In this document: positions 49,001 to 62,652 of the stretch, piece by piece
How the letters are laid out: every line of letters begins with the position of its first letter
Position numbering within the stretch: position 1 is the stretch's first letter
Assembly (NCBI RefSeq): GCF_037975245.1
Contig: NC_092580.1
Coordinates: forward strand, 24,447,001 to 24,511,000
Direction: 5' to 3'
DNA from: Apostichopus japonicus
Taxonomy: Eukaryota > Echinodermata > Holothuroidea > Aspidochirotida > Stichopodidae
DNA length: 64,000 nt
Made by a program: the position numbers and the translations under genes
The notes under the pieces: generated by a model
What the model saw: the letters and a program-made list of their open reading frames with translations, nothing else
What the model was told of the DNA's origin: nothing
Database searches by the model: none

Positions 49001-50899
49001 TGCTGTAAAAGATCGGCAAAAGACGTCATCACTCGGGGTTCGAACCACGGATGCAAAAGAGAGTCTCGATCATCAGCTCGCACAGTGCGCCAAGCCATCG
49101 CGCCACTGTATGGACTGAGATATTAGGTGGATTAACTAATACTTACAGCTCCCCGTGTAGGCACTTGCTGTAAAAGATCGGCAAAAGACGTCATCACCCG
49201 GGGTTCGAACCACGGATGCAAAAGAGAGTCTCGATCATCAGCTCGCACAGTGCGCCAAGCCATCGCGCCACTGTACGGACTGAAATATTAGGTGGATTAA
49301 CTAATTCTTACAGCTCCCCGTGTAGGCACTTGCTGTAAAAGATCGGCAAAAGACGTCATCACCCGGGGTTCGAACCACGGATGCAAAAGAGAGTCTCGAT
49401 CATCAGCTCGCACAGTGCGCCAAGCCATCGCGCCACTGTACGGACTGAAATATTAGGTGGATTAACTAATTCTTACAGCTCCCCGTGTAGGCACTTGCTG
49501 TAAAAGATCGGCAAAAGACGTCATCACCCGGGGTTCGAACCACGGATGCAAAAGAGAGTCTCGATCATCAGCTTGCACAGTGCGCCAAGCTATCGCGCCA
49601 CTGTATGGACTGAAATATTAGCTGGATTAACTAATACTTACAGCTCCCCGTGTAGGCACTTGCTGTAAAAGATCGGCAAAAGACGTCATCACTCGGGGTT
49701 CGAACCACGGATGCAAAAGAGAGTCTCGATCATCAGCTCGCACAGTGCGCCAAGCCATCGCGCCACTGTATGGACTGAGATATTAGGTGGATTAACTAAT
49801 ACTTACAGCTCCCCGTGTAGGCACTTGCTGTAAAAGATCGGCAAAAGACGTCATCACCCGGGGTTCGAACCACGGATGCAAAAGAGAGTCTCGATCATCA
49901 GCTCGCACAGTGCGCCAAGCCATCGCGCCACTGTATGGACTGAGATATTAGCTGGATTAACTAATACTTACAGCTCCCCGTGTAGGCACTTGCTGTAAAA
50001 GATCGGCAAAAGACGTCATCACCCGGGGTTCGAACCACGGATGCAAAAGAGAGTCTCGATCATCAGCTCGCACAGTGCGCCAAGCCATCGCGCCACTGTA
50101 TGGACTGAGATATTAGCTGGATTAACTAATACTTACAGCTCCCCGTGTAGGCACTTGCTGTAAAAGATCGGCAAAAGACGTCATCACCCGGGGTTCGAAC
50201 CACGGATGCAAAAGAGAGTCTCGATCATCAGCTCGCACAATGCGCCAAGCCATCGCGCCACTGTATGGACTGAGATATTAGGTGGATTAACTAATACTTA
50301 CAGCTCCCCGTGTAGGCACTTGCTGTAAAAGATCGGCAAAAGACGTCATCACCCGGGGTTCGAACCACGGATGCAAAAGAGAGTCTCGATCATCAGCTCG
50401 CACAGTGCGCCAAGCCATCGCGCCACTGTATGGACTGAGATATTAGGTGGATTAACTAATACTTACAGCTCCCCGTGTAGGCACTTGCTGTAAAAGATCG
50501 GCAAAAGACGTCATCACCCGGGGTTCGAACCACGGATGCAAAAGAGAGTCTCGATCATCAGCTCGCACAGTGCGCCAAGCTATCGCGCCACTGTATGGAT
50601 TGAAATATTAGCTGGATTAACTAATACTTACAGCTCCCCGTGTAGGCACTTGCTGTAAAAGATCGGCAAAAGACGTCATCACCCGGGGTTCGAACCACGG
50701 ATGCAAAAGAGAGTCTCGATCATCAGCTCGCACAGTGCGCCAAGCCATCGCGCCACTGTATGGACTGAGATATTAGCTGGATTAACTAATACTTACAGCT
50801 CCCCGTGTAGGCACTTGCTGTAAAAGATCGGCAAAAGACGTCATCACCCGGGGTTCGAACCACGGATGCAAAAGAAAGTCTCGATCATCAGCTCGCACA

Positions 50900-53800
50900 G
50901 TGCGCCAAGCTATCGCGCCACTGTATGGATTGAAATATTAGGTGGATTAACTAATACTTACAGCTCCCCGTGTAGGCACTTGCTGTAAAAGATCGGCAAA
51001 AGACGTCATAACTCGGGGTTCGAACCACGGATGCAAAAGAGAGTCTCGATCATCAGCTCGCACAGTGCGCCAAGCCATCGCGCCACTGTATGGACTGAGA
51101 TATTAGGTGGATTAACTAATACTTACAGCTCCCCGTGTAGGCACTTGCTGTAAAAGATCGGCAAAAGACGTCATCACCCGGGGTTCGAACCACGGATGCA
51201 AAAGAGAGTCTCGATCATCAGCTCGCACAGTGCGCCAAGCCATCGCGCCACTGTATGGACTGAGATATTAGGTGGATTAACTAATACTTACAGCTCCCCG
51301 TGTAGGCACTTGCTGTAAAAGATCGGCAAAAGACGTCATCACCCGGGGTTCGAACCACGGATGCAAAAGAGAGTCTCGATCATCAGCTCGCACAGTGCGC
51401 CAAGCTATCGCGCCACTGTATGGATTGAAATATTAGGTGGATTAACTAATACTTACAGCTCCCCGTGTAGGCACTTGCTGTAAAAGATCGGCAAAAGACG
51501 TCATAACTCGGGGTTCGAACCACGGATGCAAAAGAGAGTCTCGATCATCAGCTCGCACAGTGCGCCAAGCCATCGCGCCACTGTATGGACTGAGATATTA
51601 GGTGGATTAACTAATACTTACAGCTCCCCGTGTAGGCACTTGCTGTAAAAGATCGGCAAAAGACGTCATCACCCGGGGTTCGAACCACGGATGCAAAAGA
51701 GAGTCTCGATCATCAGCTCGCACAGTGCGCCAAGCCATCGCGCCACTCTATGGACTGAGATATTAGGTGGATTAACTAATACTTACAGCTCCCCGTGTAG
51801 GCACTTGCTGTAAAAGATCGGCAAAAGACGTCATCACCCGGGTTCGAACCACGGATGCAAAAGAGAGTCTCGATCATCAGCTCGCACAGTGCGCCAAGCC
51901 ATCGCGCCACTCTATGGACTGAGATATTAGGTGGATTAACTAATACTTACAGCTCCCCGTGTAGGCACTTGCTGTAAAAGATCGGCAAAAGACGTCATCA
52001 CCCGGGGTTCGAACCACGGATGCAAAAGAGAGTCTCGATCATCAGCTTGCACAGTGCGCCAAGCTATCGCGCCACTGTATGGAATGAAATATTAGGTGGA
52101 TTAACTAATACTTACAGCTCCCCGTGTAGGCACTTGCTGTAAAAGATCGGCAAAAGACGTCATCACTCGGGGTTCGAACCACGGATGCAAAAGAGAGTCT
52201 CGATCATCAGCTCGCACAGTGCGCCAAGCTATCGCGCCACTGTATGGACTGAAATATTAGGTGGATTAACTAATACTTACAGCTCCCCGTGTAGGCACTT
52301 GCTGTAAAAGATCGGCAAAAGACGTCATCACTCGGGGTTCGAACCACGGATGCAAAAGAGAGTCTCGATCATCAGCTCGCACAGTGCGCCAAGCCATCGC
52401 GCCACTGTATGGACTGAGATATTAGGTGGATTAACTAATACTTACAGCTCCCCGTGTAGGCACTTGCTGTAAAAGATCGGCAAAAGACGTCATCACCCGG
52501 GGTTCGAACCACGGATGCAAAAGAGAGTCTCGATCATCAGCTCGCACAGTGCGCCAAGCCATCGCGCCACTGTATGGACTGAGATATTAGGTGGATTAAC
52601 TAATACTTACAGCTCCCCGTGTAGGCACTTGCTGTAAAAGATCGGCAAAAGACGTCATCACCCGGGGTTCGAACCACGGATTCAAAAGAGAGTCTCGATC
52701 ATCAGCTCGCACAGTGCGCCAAGCCATCGCGCCACTGTATGGACTGAGATATTAGGTGGATTAACTAATACTTACAGCTCCCCATGTAGGCACTTGCTGT
52801 AAAAGATCGGCAAAAGACGTCATCACCCGGGGTTCGAACCACGGATGCAAAAGAGAGTCTCGATCATCAGCTCGCACAATGCGCCAAGCCATCGCGCCAC
52901 TGTATGGACTGAGATATTAGGTGGATTAACTAATACTTACAGCTCCCCGTGTAGGCACTTGCTGTAAAAGATCGGAAAAAGACGTCATCACCCGGGGTTC
53001 GAACCACGGATGCAAAAGAGAGTCTCGATCATCAGCTCGCACAGTGCGCCAAGCTATCGCGCCACTGTATGGACTGAAATATTAGGTGGATTAACTAATA
53101 CTTACAGCTCCCCGTGTAGGCACGTGCTGTAAAAGATCGGCAAAAGACGTCATCACCCGGGGTTCGAACCACGGATGCAAAAGAGAGTCTCGATCATCAG
53201 CTCGCACAGTGCGCCAAGCCATCGCGCCACTGTATGGACTGAGATATTAGGTGGATTAACTAATACTTACAGCTCCCCGTGTAGGCACTTGCTGTAAAAG
53301 ATCGGCAAAAGACGTCATCACCCGGGGTTCGAACCACGGATGCAAAAGAGAGTCTCGATCATCAGCTTGCACAGTGCGCCAAGCTATCGCGCCACTGTAT
53401 GGAATGAAATATTAGGTGGATTAACTAATACTTACAGCTCCCCGTGTAGGCACTTGCTGTAAAAGATCGGCAAAAGACGTCATCACTCGGGGTTCGAACC
53501 ACGGATGCAAAAGAGAGTCTCGATCATCAGCTCGCACAGTGCGCCAAGCTATCGCGCCACTGTATGGACTGAAATATTAGGTGGATTAACTAATACTTAC
53601 AGCTCCCCGTGTAGGCACTTGCTGTAAAAGATCGGCAAAAGACGTCATCACTCGGGGTTCGAACCACGGATGCAAAAGAGAGTCTCGATCATCAGCTCGC
53701 ACAGTGCGCCAAGCCATCGCGCCACTGTATGGACTGAGATATTAGGTGGATTAACTAATACTTACAGCTCCCCGTGTAGGCACTTGCTGTAAAAGATCGG

Positions 53801-54700
53801 CAAAAGACGTCATCACCCGGGGTTCGAACCACGGATGCAAAAGAGAGTCTCGATCATCAGCTCGCACAGTGCGCCAAGCCATCGCGCCACTGTATGGACT
53901 GAGATATTAGGTGGATTAACTAATACTTACAGCTCCCCGTGTAGGCACTTGCTGTAAAAGATCGGCAAAAGACGTCATCACCCGGGGTTCGAACCACGGA
54001 TGCAAAAGAGAGTCTCGATCATCAGCTCGCACAGTGCGCCAAGCCATCGCGCCACTGTATGGACTGAGATATTAGGTGGATTAACTAATACTTACAGCTC
54101 CCCGTGTAGGCACTTGCTGTAAAAGATCGGCAAAAGACGTCATCACCCGGGGTTCGAACCACGGATGCAAAAGAGAGTCTCGATCATCAGCTCGCACAGT
54201 GCGCCAAGCCATCGCGCCACTGTATGGACTGAGATATTAGGTGGATTAACTAATACTTACAGCTCCCCATGTAGGCACTTGCTGTAAAAGATCGGCAAAA
54301 GACGTCATCACCCGGGGTTCGAACCACGGATGCAAAAGAGAGTCTCGATCATCAGCTCGCACAATGCGCCAAGCCATCGTGCCACTGTATGGACTGAGAT
54401 ATTAGGTGGATTAACTAATACTTACAGCTCCCCGTGTAGGCACTTGCTGTAAAAGATCGGAAAAAGACGTCATCACCCGGGGTTCGAACCACGGATGCAA
54501 AAGAGAGTCTCGATCATCAGCTCGCACAGTGCGCCAAGCTATCGCGCCACTGTATGGACTGAAATATTAGGTGGATTAACTAATACTTACAGCTCCCCGT
54601 GTAGGCACGTGCTGTAAAAGATCGGCAAAAGACGTCATCACCCGGGGTTCGAACCACGGATGCAAAAGAGAGTCTCGATCATCAGCTCGCACAGTGCGCC
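50900..54700 (+). repeat. Overlapping 3-, 8- and 9-monomer duplications
   Basis: CATAACTCGG units at 51006 and 51501 are 495 bp apart (three units). GGAATGAAAT units at 52081 and 53401 are 1320 bp apart (eight). CCCCATGTAGG (52780, 54265) and ATCGGAAAAAG (about 52972, 54457) are 1485 bp apart (nine). Confidence 0.7.
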
Positions 54701-57700
54701 AAGCCATCGCGCCACTGTATGGACTGAGATATTAGGTGGATTAACTAATACTTACAGCTCCCCGTGTAGGCACTTGCTGTAAAAGATCGGCAAAAGACGT
54801 CATCACCCGGGGTTCGAACCACGGATGCAAAAGAGAGTCTCGATCATTAGCTCGCACAATGCGCCAAGCCATCGCGCCACTGTATGGACTGAGATATTAG
54901 GTGGATTAACTAATACTTACAGCTCCCCGTGTAGGCACTTGCTGTAAAAGATCGGCAAAAGACGTCATCACCCGGGGTTCGAACCACGGATGCAAAAGAG
55001 AGTCTCGATCATCAGCTCGCACAGTGCGCCAAGCCATCGCGCCACTGTATGGACTGAGATATTAGGTGGATTAACTAATACTTACAGCTCCCCGTGTAGG
55101 CACTTGCTGTAAAAGATCGGCAAAAGACGTCATCACCCGGGGTTCGAACCACGGATGCAAAAGAGAGTCTCGATCATCAGCTCGCACAGTGCGCCAAGCT
55201 ATCGCGCCACTGTATGGACTGAAATATTAGGTGGATTAACTAATACTTACAGCTCCCCGTGTAGGCACGTGCTGTAAAAGATCGGCAAAAGACGTCATCA
55301 CCCGGGGTTCGAACCACGGATGCAAAAGAGAGTCTCGATCATCAGCTCGCACAGTGCGCCAAGCCATCGCGCCACTGTATGGACTGAGATATTAGGTGGA
55401 TTAACTAATACTTACAGCTCCCCGTGTAGGCACTTGCTGTAAAAGATCGGCAAAAGACGTCATCACCCGGGGTTCGAACCACGGATGCAAAAGAGAGTCT
55501 CGATCATCAGCTCGCACAGTGCGCCAAGCCATCGCGCCACTGTATGGACTGAGATATTATGTGGATTAACTAATACTTACAGCTCCCCGTGTAGGGACTT
55601 GCTGTAAAAGATCGGCAAAAGACGTCATCACCCGGGGTTCGAACCACGGATGCAAAAGAGAGTCTCGATCATCAGCTCGCACAGTGCGCCAAGCCATCGC
55701 GCCACTGTATGGACTGAGATATTAGGTGGATTAACTAATACTTACCGCTCCCCGTGTAGGGACTTGCTGTAAAAGATCGGCAAAAGACGTCATCACCCGG
55801 GGTTCGAACCACGGATGCAAAAGAGAGTCTCGATCATCAGCTCGCACAGTGCGCCAAGCCATCGCGCCACTGTATGGACTGAGATATTAGGTGGATTAAC
55901 TAATACTTACAGCTCCCCGTGTAGGCAGTTGCTGTAAAAGATCGGCAAAAGACGTCATCACCCGGGGTTCGAACCACGGATGCAAAAGAGAGTCTCGATC
56001 ATCAGCTCGCACAGTGCGCCAAGCTATCGCGCCACTGTATGGATTGAAATATTAGGTGGATTAACTAATACTTACAGCTCCCCGTGTAGGCACTTGCTGT
56101 AAAAGATCGGCAAAAGACGTCATCACCCGGGGTTCGAACCACGGATGCAAAAGAGAGTCTCGATCATCAGCTCGCACAGTGCGCCAAGCCATCGCGCCAC
56201 TGTATGGACTGAGATATTAGGTGGATTAACTAATACTTACAGCTCCCCGTGTAGGCACTTGCTGTAAAAGATCGGCAAAAGACGTCATCACCCGGGGTTC
56301 GAACCACGGATGCAAAAGATAGTCTCGATCATCAGCTCGCACAGTGCGCCAAGCTATCGCGCCACTGTATGGACTGAAATATTAGGTGGATTAACTAATA
56401 CTTACAGCTCCCCGTGTAGGCACGTGCTGTAAAAGATCGGCAAAAGACGTCATCACCCGGGGTTCGAACCACGGATGCAAAAGAGAGTCTCGATCATCAG
56501 CTCGCACAGTGCGCCAAGCCATCGCGCCACTGTATGGACTGAGATATTAGGTGGATTAACTAATACTTACAGCTCCCCGTGTAGGGACTTGCTGTAAAAG
56601 ATCGGCAAAAGACGTCATCACCCGGGGTTCGAACCACGGATGCAAAAGAGAGTCTCGATCATCAGCTCGCACAGTGCGCCAAGCTATCGCGCCACTGTAT
56701 GGACTGAAATATTAGGTGGATTAACTAATACTTACAGCTCCCCGTGTAGGCACTTGCTGTAAAAGATCGGCAAAAGACGTCATCACCCGGGGTTCGAACC
56801 ACGGATGCAAAAGAGAGTCTCGATCATCAGCTCGCACAGTGCGCCAAGCCATCGCGCCACTGTATGGACTGAGATATTAGGTGGATTAACTAATACTTAC
56901 AGCTCCCCGTGTAGGCACTTGCTGTAAAAGATCGGCAAAAGACGTCATCACCCGGGGTTCGAACCACGGATGCAAAAGAGAGTCTCGATCATCAGCTCGC
57001 ACAGTGCGCCAAGCTATCGCGCCACTGTATGGACTGAGATATTAGGTGGATTAACTAATACTTACAGCTCCCCGTGTAGGCACTTGCTGTAAAAGATCGG
57101 CAAAAGACGTCATCACCCGGGGTTCGAACCACGGATGCAAAAGAGAGTCTCGATTATCAGCTCGCACAGTGCGCCAAGCCATCGCGCCACTGTATGGACT
57201 GAAATATTAGGTGGATTAACTAATACTTACAGCTCCCCGTGTAGGCACTTGCTGTAAAAGATCGGCAAAAGACGTCATCACCCGGGGTTCGAACCACGGA
57301 TGCAAAAGAGAGTCTCGATCATCAGCTCGCACAGTGCGCCAAGTTATCGCGCCACTGTATGGACTGAGATATTAGGTGGATTAACTAATACTTACAGCTC
57401 CCCGTGTAGGCACTTGCTGTAAAAGATCGGCAAAAGACGTCATCACCCGGGGTTCGAACCACGGATGCAAAAGAGAGTCTCGATCATCAGCTCGCACAGT
57501 GCGCCAAGCTATCGCGCCACTGTATGGACTGAAATATTAGGTGGATTAACTAATACTTACAGCTCCCCGTGTAGGCACGTGCTGTAAAAGATCGGCAAAA
57601 GACGTCATCACCCGGGGTTCGAACCACGGATGCAAAAGAGAGTCTCGATCATCAGCTCGCACAGTGCGCCAAGCCATCGCGCCACTGTATGGACTGAGAT

Positions 57701-57869
57701 ATTAGGTGGATTAACTAATACTTACAGCTCCCCGTGTAGGCACTTGCTGTAAAAGATCGGCAAAAGACGTCATCACCCGGGGTTCGAACCACGGATGCAA
57801 AAGAGAGTCTCGATCATCAGCTCGCACAGTGCGCCAAGCCATCGCGCCACTGTATGGACTGAGATATTA

Positions 57870-60520
57870 GGTGGATTAACTAATACTTACAGCTCCCCGT
57901 GTAGGGACTTGCTGTAAAAGATCGGCAAAAGACGTCATCACCCGGGGTTCGAACCACGGATGCAAAAGAGAGTCTCGATCATCAGCTCGCACAGTGCGCC
58001 AAGCCATCGCGCCACTGTATGGACTGAGATATTAGGTGGATTAACTAATACTTACCGCTCCCCGTGTAGGGACTTGCTGTAAAAGATCGGCAAAAGACGT
58101 CATCACCCGGGGTTCGAACCACGGATGCAAAAGAGAGTCTCGATCATCAGCTCGCACAGTGCGCCAAGCCATCGCGCCACTGTATGGACTGAGATATTAG
58201 GTGGATTAACTAATACTTACAGCTCCCCGTGTAGGCACTTGCTGTAAAAGATCGGCAAAAGACGTCATCACCCGGGGTTCGAACCACGGATGCAAAAGAG
58301 AGTCTCGATCATCAGCTCGCACAGTGCGCCAAGCTATCGCGCCACTGTATGGATTGAAATATTAGCTGGATTAACTAATACTTACAGCTCCCCGTGTAGG
58401 CACTTGCTGTAAAAGATCGGCAAAAGACGTCATCATCCGGGGTTCGAACCACGGATGCAAAAGAGAGTCTCGATCATCAGCTCGCACAGTGCGCCAAGCC
58501 ATCGCGCCACTGTATGGACTGAGATATTAGGTGGATTAACTAATACTTACAGCTCCCCGTGTAGGCACTTGCTGTAAAAGATCGGCAAAAGACGTCATCA
58601 CCCGGGGTTCGAACCACGGATGCAAAAGAGAGTCTCGATCATCAGCTCGCACAGTGCGCCAAGCTATCGCGCCACTGTATGGACTGAAATATTAGGTGGA
58701 TTAACTAATACTTACAGCTCCCCGTGTAGGCACGTGCTGTAAAAGATCGGCAAAAGACGTCATCACCCGGGGTTCGAACCACGGATGCAAAAGAGAGTCT
58801 CGATCATCAGCTCGCACAGTGCGCCAAGCCATCGCGCCACTGTATGGACTGAGATATTAGGTGGATTAACTAATACTTACAGCTCCCCGTGTAGGCACTT
58901 GCTGTAAAAGATCGGCAAAAGACGTCATCACCCGGGGTTCGAACCACGGATGCAAAAGAGAGTCTCGATCATCAGCTCGCACAGTGCGCCAAGCTATCGC
59001 GCCACTGTATGGACTGAAATATTAGGTGGATTAACTAATACTTACAGCTCCCCGTGTAGGCACGTGCTGTAAAAGATCGGCAAAAGACGTCATCACCCGG
59101 GGTTCGAACCACGGATGCAAAAGAGAGTCTCGATCATCAGCTCGCACAATGCGCCAAGCCATCGCGCCACTGTATGGACTGAGATATTAGGTGGATTAAC
59201 TAATACTTACAGCTCCCCGTGTAGGGACTTGCTGTAAAAGATCGGCAAGAGACGTCATCACCCGGGGTTCGAACCACGGATGCAAAAGAGAGTCTCGATC
59301 ATCAGCTCGCACAGTGCGCCAAGCCATCGCGCCACTGTATGGACTGAGATATTAGCTGGATTAACTAATACTTACCGCTCCCCGTGTAGGGACTTGCTGT
59401 AAAAGATCGGCAAAAGACGTCATCACCCGGGGTTCGAACCACGGATGCAAAAGAGAGTCTCGATCATCAGCTCGCACAGTGCGCCAAGCCATCGCGCCAC
59501 TGTATGGACTGAGATATTAGCTGGATTAACTAATACTTACAGCTCCCCGTGTAGGCACTTGCTGTAAAAGATCGGCAAAAGACGTCATCACCCGGGGTTC
59601 GAACCACGGATGCAAAAGAGAGTCTCGATCATCAGCTCGCACAGTGCGCCAAGCTATCGCGCCACTGTATGGATTGAAATATTAGCTGGATTAACTAATA
59701 CTTACAGCTCCCCGTGTAGGCACTTGCTGTAAAAGATCGGCAAAAGACGTCATCATCCGGGGTTCGAACCACGGATGCAAAAGAGAGTCTCGATCATCAG
59801 CTCGCACAGTGCGCCAAGCCATCGCGCCACTGTATGGACTGAGATATTAGGTGGATTAACTAATACTTACAGCTCCCCGTGTAGGCACTTGCTATAAAAG
59901 ATCGGCAAAAGACGTCATCACCCGGGGTTCGAACCACGGATGCAAAAGAGAGTCTCGATCATCAGCTCGCACAGTGCGCCAAGCTATCGCGCCACTGTAT
60001 GGACTGAAATATTAGGTGGATTAACTAATACTTACAGCTCCCCGTGTAGGCACGTGCTGTAAAAGATCGGCAAAAGACGTCATCACCCGGGGTTCGAACC
60101 ACGGATGCAAAAGAGAGTCTCGATCATCAGCTCGCACAGTGCGCCAAGCCATCGCGCCACTGTATGGACTGAGATATTAGGTGGATTAACTAATACTTAC
60201 AGCTCCCCGTGTAGGCACTTGCTGTAAAAGATCGGCAAAAGACGTCATCACCCGGGGTTCGAACCACGGATGCAAAAGAGAGTCTCGATCATCAGCTCGC
60301 ACAGTGCGCCAAGCTATCGCGCCACTGTATGGACTGAAATATTAGGTGGATTAACTAATACTTACAGCTCCCCGTGTAGGCACGTGCTGTAAAAGATCGG
60401 CAAAAGACGTCATCACCCGGGGTTTGAACCACGGATGCAAAAGAGAGTCTCGATCATCAGCTCGCACAGTGCGCCAAGCCATCGCGCCACTGTATGGACT
60501 GAGATATTAGGTGGATTAAC
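57870..60520 (+). repeat. Eight-monomer (1320-bp) tandem higher-order repeat
   Basis: The TACCGCTCC...AGGGA unit (58055, 59375), the TAGCTGG unit followed by CATCATCC (58435, 59755) and the paired CACGTGCTG units (58731 and 59061; 60051 and 60381) all repeat at 1320 bp. The second block mixes in TAGCTGG variants. Confidence 0.7.
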
Positions 60521-61372
60521 TAATACTTACAGCTCCCCGTGTAGGCACTTGCTGTAAAAGATCGGCAAAAGACGTCATCATCCGGGGTTCGAACCACGGA
60601 TGCAAAAGAGAGTTTTGATCATCAGCTCGCACAGTGCGCCAAGCTATCGCGCCACTGTATGGACTGAGATATTAGGTGGATTAACTAATACTTACAGCTC
60701 CCCGTGTAGGGACTTGCTGTAAAAGATCGGCAAAAGACGTCATCACCCGGGGTTCGAACCACGGATGCAAAAGAGAGTCTCGATCATCAGCTCGCACAGT
60801 GCGCCAAGTTATCGCGCCACTGTATGGACTGAGATATTAGGTGGATTAACTAATACTTACAGCTCCCCGTGTAGGCACTTGCTGTAAAAGATCGGCAAAA
60901 GACGTCATCACCCGGGGTTCGAACCACGGATGCAAAAGAGAGTCTCGATCATCAGCTCGCACAGTGCGCCAAGCCAACGCGCCACTGTATGGACTGAGAC
61001 ATTAAGTGGATTAACTAATGCTTACAGCTCCCCGTGTAGGCACTTGCTGTAAAAGATCGGCAAAAGACGTCATCACCCGGGGTTCGAACCACGGATGCAA
61101 AAGAGAGTCTCGATGATCAGCTCGCACAGTGCGCCAAGTCATCGCGCCACTGTATGGACTGAAATATTAGGTGGATTAACTAATACTTACAGCTCCCCGT
61201 GTAGGCACTTGCTGTAAAAGATCGGCAAAAGACGTCATCACCCGGGGTTCGAACCACGGATGCAAAAGAGAGTCTCGATCATCAGCTCGCACAGTGCGCA
61301 AAGCCATCGCGCCACTGTATGGACTGAGATATTAAGTGGATTAACTAATACTTACAGCTCCCCGTGTAGGCA

Positions 61373-61394
61373 CTTGATTTGATTTGATTTGATT
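61373..61394. repeat. (TTTGA)n tract at satellite/LINE copy 2 junction
   Basis: The satellite unit ends at GGCACTTG. About four TTTGA-type repeats follow, and then LINE-derived sequence begins near 61394 with GTATGTATGAAGATATG. A similar (TTTGA)n lies inside LINE copy 2 at 61784-61799. The tract is either leftover retroposon tail or junction filler. Confidence 0.7.
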
Positions 61395-61782
61395 GTATGT
61401 ATGAAGATATGTATATGTATGAAGATATGAGCCTTGGGCGTGTTATCTTTCAAATTACTCCTAACCGCAAGTCTGTTCATAAGCTAAGCCCGTATTACAC
61501 ATGTGAACTCATGTTAGCATGGGATCGGCTAATTCAATGCCGTTTCTGGCTACCAGAGACCAGAGAAGACATCTTCAATCAACCTATCTTTAGTAATACC
61601 CTGATTGTTGACAATGATAGTCAAACACTTTTTAATCGTCACTTCATTAAAGGTGGTATCGTTTCTGTAAGTGTTCTGATGTATGAGATGATACCCACTT
61701 CTCTGCCAGCCAAGGCCGTGCATGAGTGCATTGAGCTTGCTAATCCTGATAATCCCCTTACAGTAACCGATGTTCAGAATTA

Positions 61783-61874
61783 TTTTGATTTGATTTGATT
61801 TATTTGTTTTTCACGTGTAAATTTACAGTGTGAAGGAAGTCTTCCAAAAAGCGTACAACAGCTTAACGAAATTA
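61783..61874 (-). mobile_element. 92-bp insertion in LINE copy 2, probable truncated retroposon
   Basis: Copy 1 reads CAGAATTATATCG here. Copy 2 has CAGAATTA, then 92 extra bases, then TATCG. The insert ends with AATTA, repeating 61778-61782, as a 5-bp target duplication. On the minus strand the insert finishes ...CAAATAAATCAAATCAAATC, resembling the short simple-repeat tail of a SINE or non-L1 LINE. It is too short to assign to a family. Confidence 0.6.
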
Positions 61875-62228
61875 TATCGATGTAATTCTCCACGCCTTCC
61901 CCTCTGACTGGTTAGGTGATATATTTTCTTCTGATGCAATTGTATCTACGCAAATTGACTATAATCCTACTGTGAAATTTCAAAATGGCAAAAACATTAT
62001 AGATGCCTCCTCAGTTTCGTGCAGAATAGCTTCACGCCTTTTGCGTGACAATCTTAACACATCGCCCAAGGGCGAAGAATACTGGAAGCAGCATTTTCCC
62101 AGTCTTGATTTTTCTAATAGATGGAGTAACATATATCGTTCTCCAAAGTGTTTCTTTGACGCCGATATCGACTTCAAAGTATTACATAATATTCTTTACA
62201 CTAACGACAAATTGTACAAGTTTGGATT

Positions 62229-62236
62229 AACCACGC
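62229..62236 (+). other. Site of 30-bp in-frame deletion in LINE copy 2
   Basis: Copy 1 has 30 bases between GGATTAACC and ACGCACGAA that are absent here. The missing segment ends in AACC, the same four bases that precede it, so slippage or microhomology-mediated joining explains the loss. It removes two zinc-binding cysteines of the C-terminal motif. Confidence 0.85.
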
Positions 62237-62652
62237 ACGAAAGTACTATTCATCTTTTTATTGAGTGTTCTGAAGTCGAAAATGTATGGCACTTTTTGGT
62301 TAATAAGTTGCATACTTTACAACCGGTAGTTAATTTTGATGAATGGAAGGGGTTGTCCCTTCTGGGTCTTGGCCGTAAAAACAACTGTATTGTAGGAATT
62401 TTGTGTGACTTCATCTTCAATATATATAAGTGTACAATTTGGAATTGCAGAATATCTCGCCTCAATAATAACTATCTTTGTAATATTGAAAAAGTTTTTC
62501 ACAATGTACTCAAGAAGAAAATTCGGTTACTTTTTGATGTGTACTATCACAAAAACAATACCTCACGTTTTTTTCATATATTTACACAGAAGGATATTGT
62601 GCTCTCTAAGAAAGAATCGAACAGCTATACTTACTATCTGGATAAAGGTTAA

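Larger units (their letters stand above)
28118..61376 (+). repeat. Satellite array 2, plus orientation, ~201 monomers
   Basis: The array resumes in the same phase and orientation as array 1 and runs 33 kb without a gene. Nearly all units are 165 bp. Exceptions include -1 units (CAGCTCCCGTG at about 28177 and 30155; CACCCGGGTTC at 28886, 30864 and about 51840), +4 units with a doubled AGGC (about 33467, 39577, 41068, 41894) and +1 units with an extra A (about 33360, 39473, 40960, 44930). No 169-bp CTCAATCAG unit was noticed here. The array stops within a unit, after GTGTAGGCACTTG, at a (TTTGA)n tract leading into LINE copy 2. Confidence 0.97.

Noticed and set aside
61397-62652. LINE copy 2 as a functional short gene
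   Set aside because: It has only the C-terminal third of ORF2, a frame-breaking 92-bp insertion and a deleted zinc motif, so it is annotated as a pseudogene.
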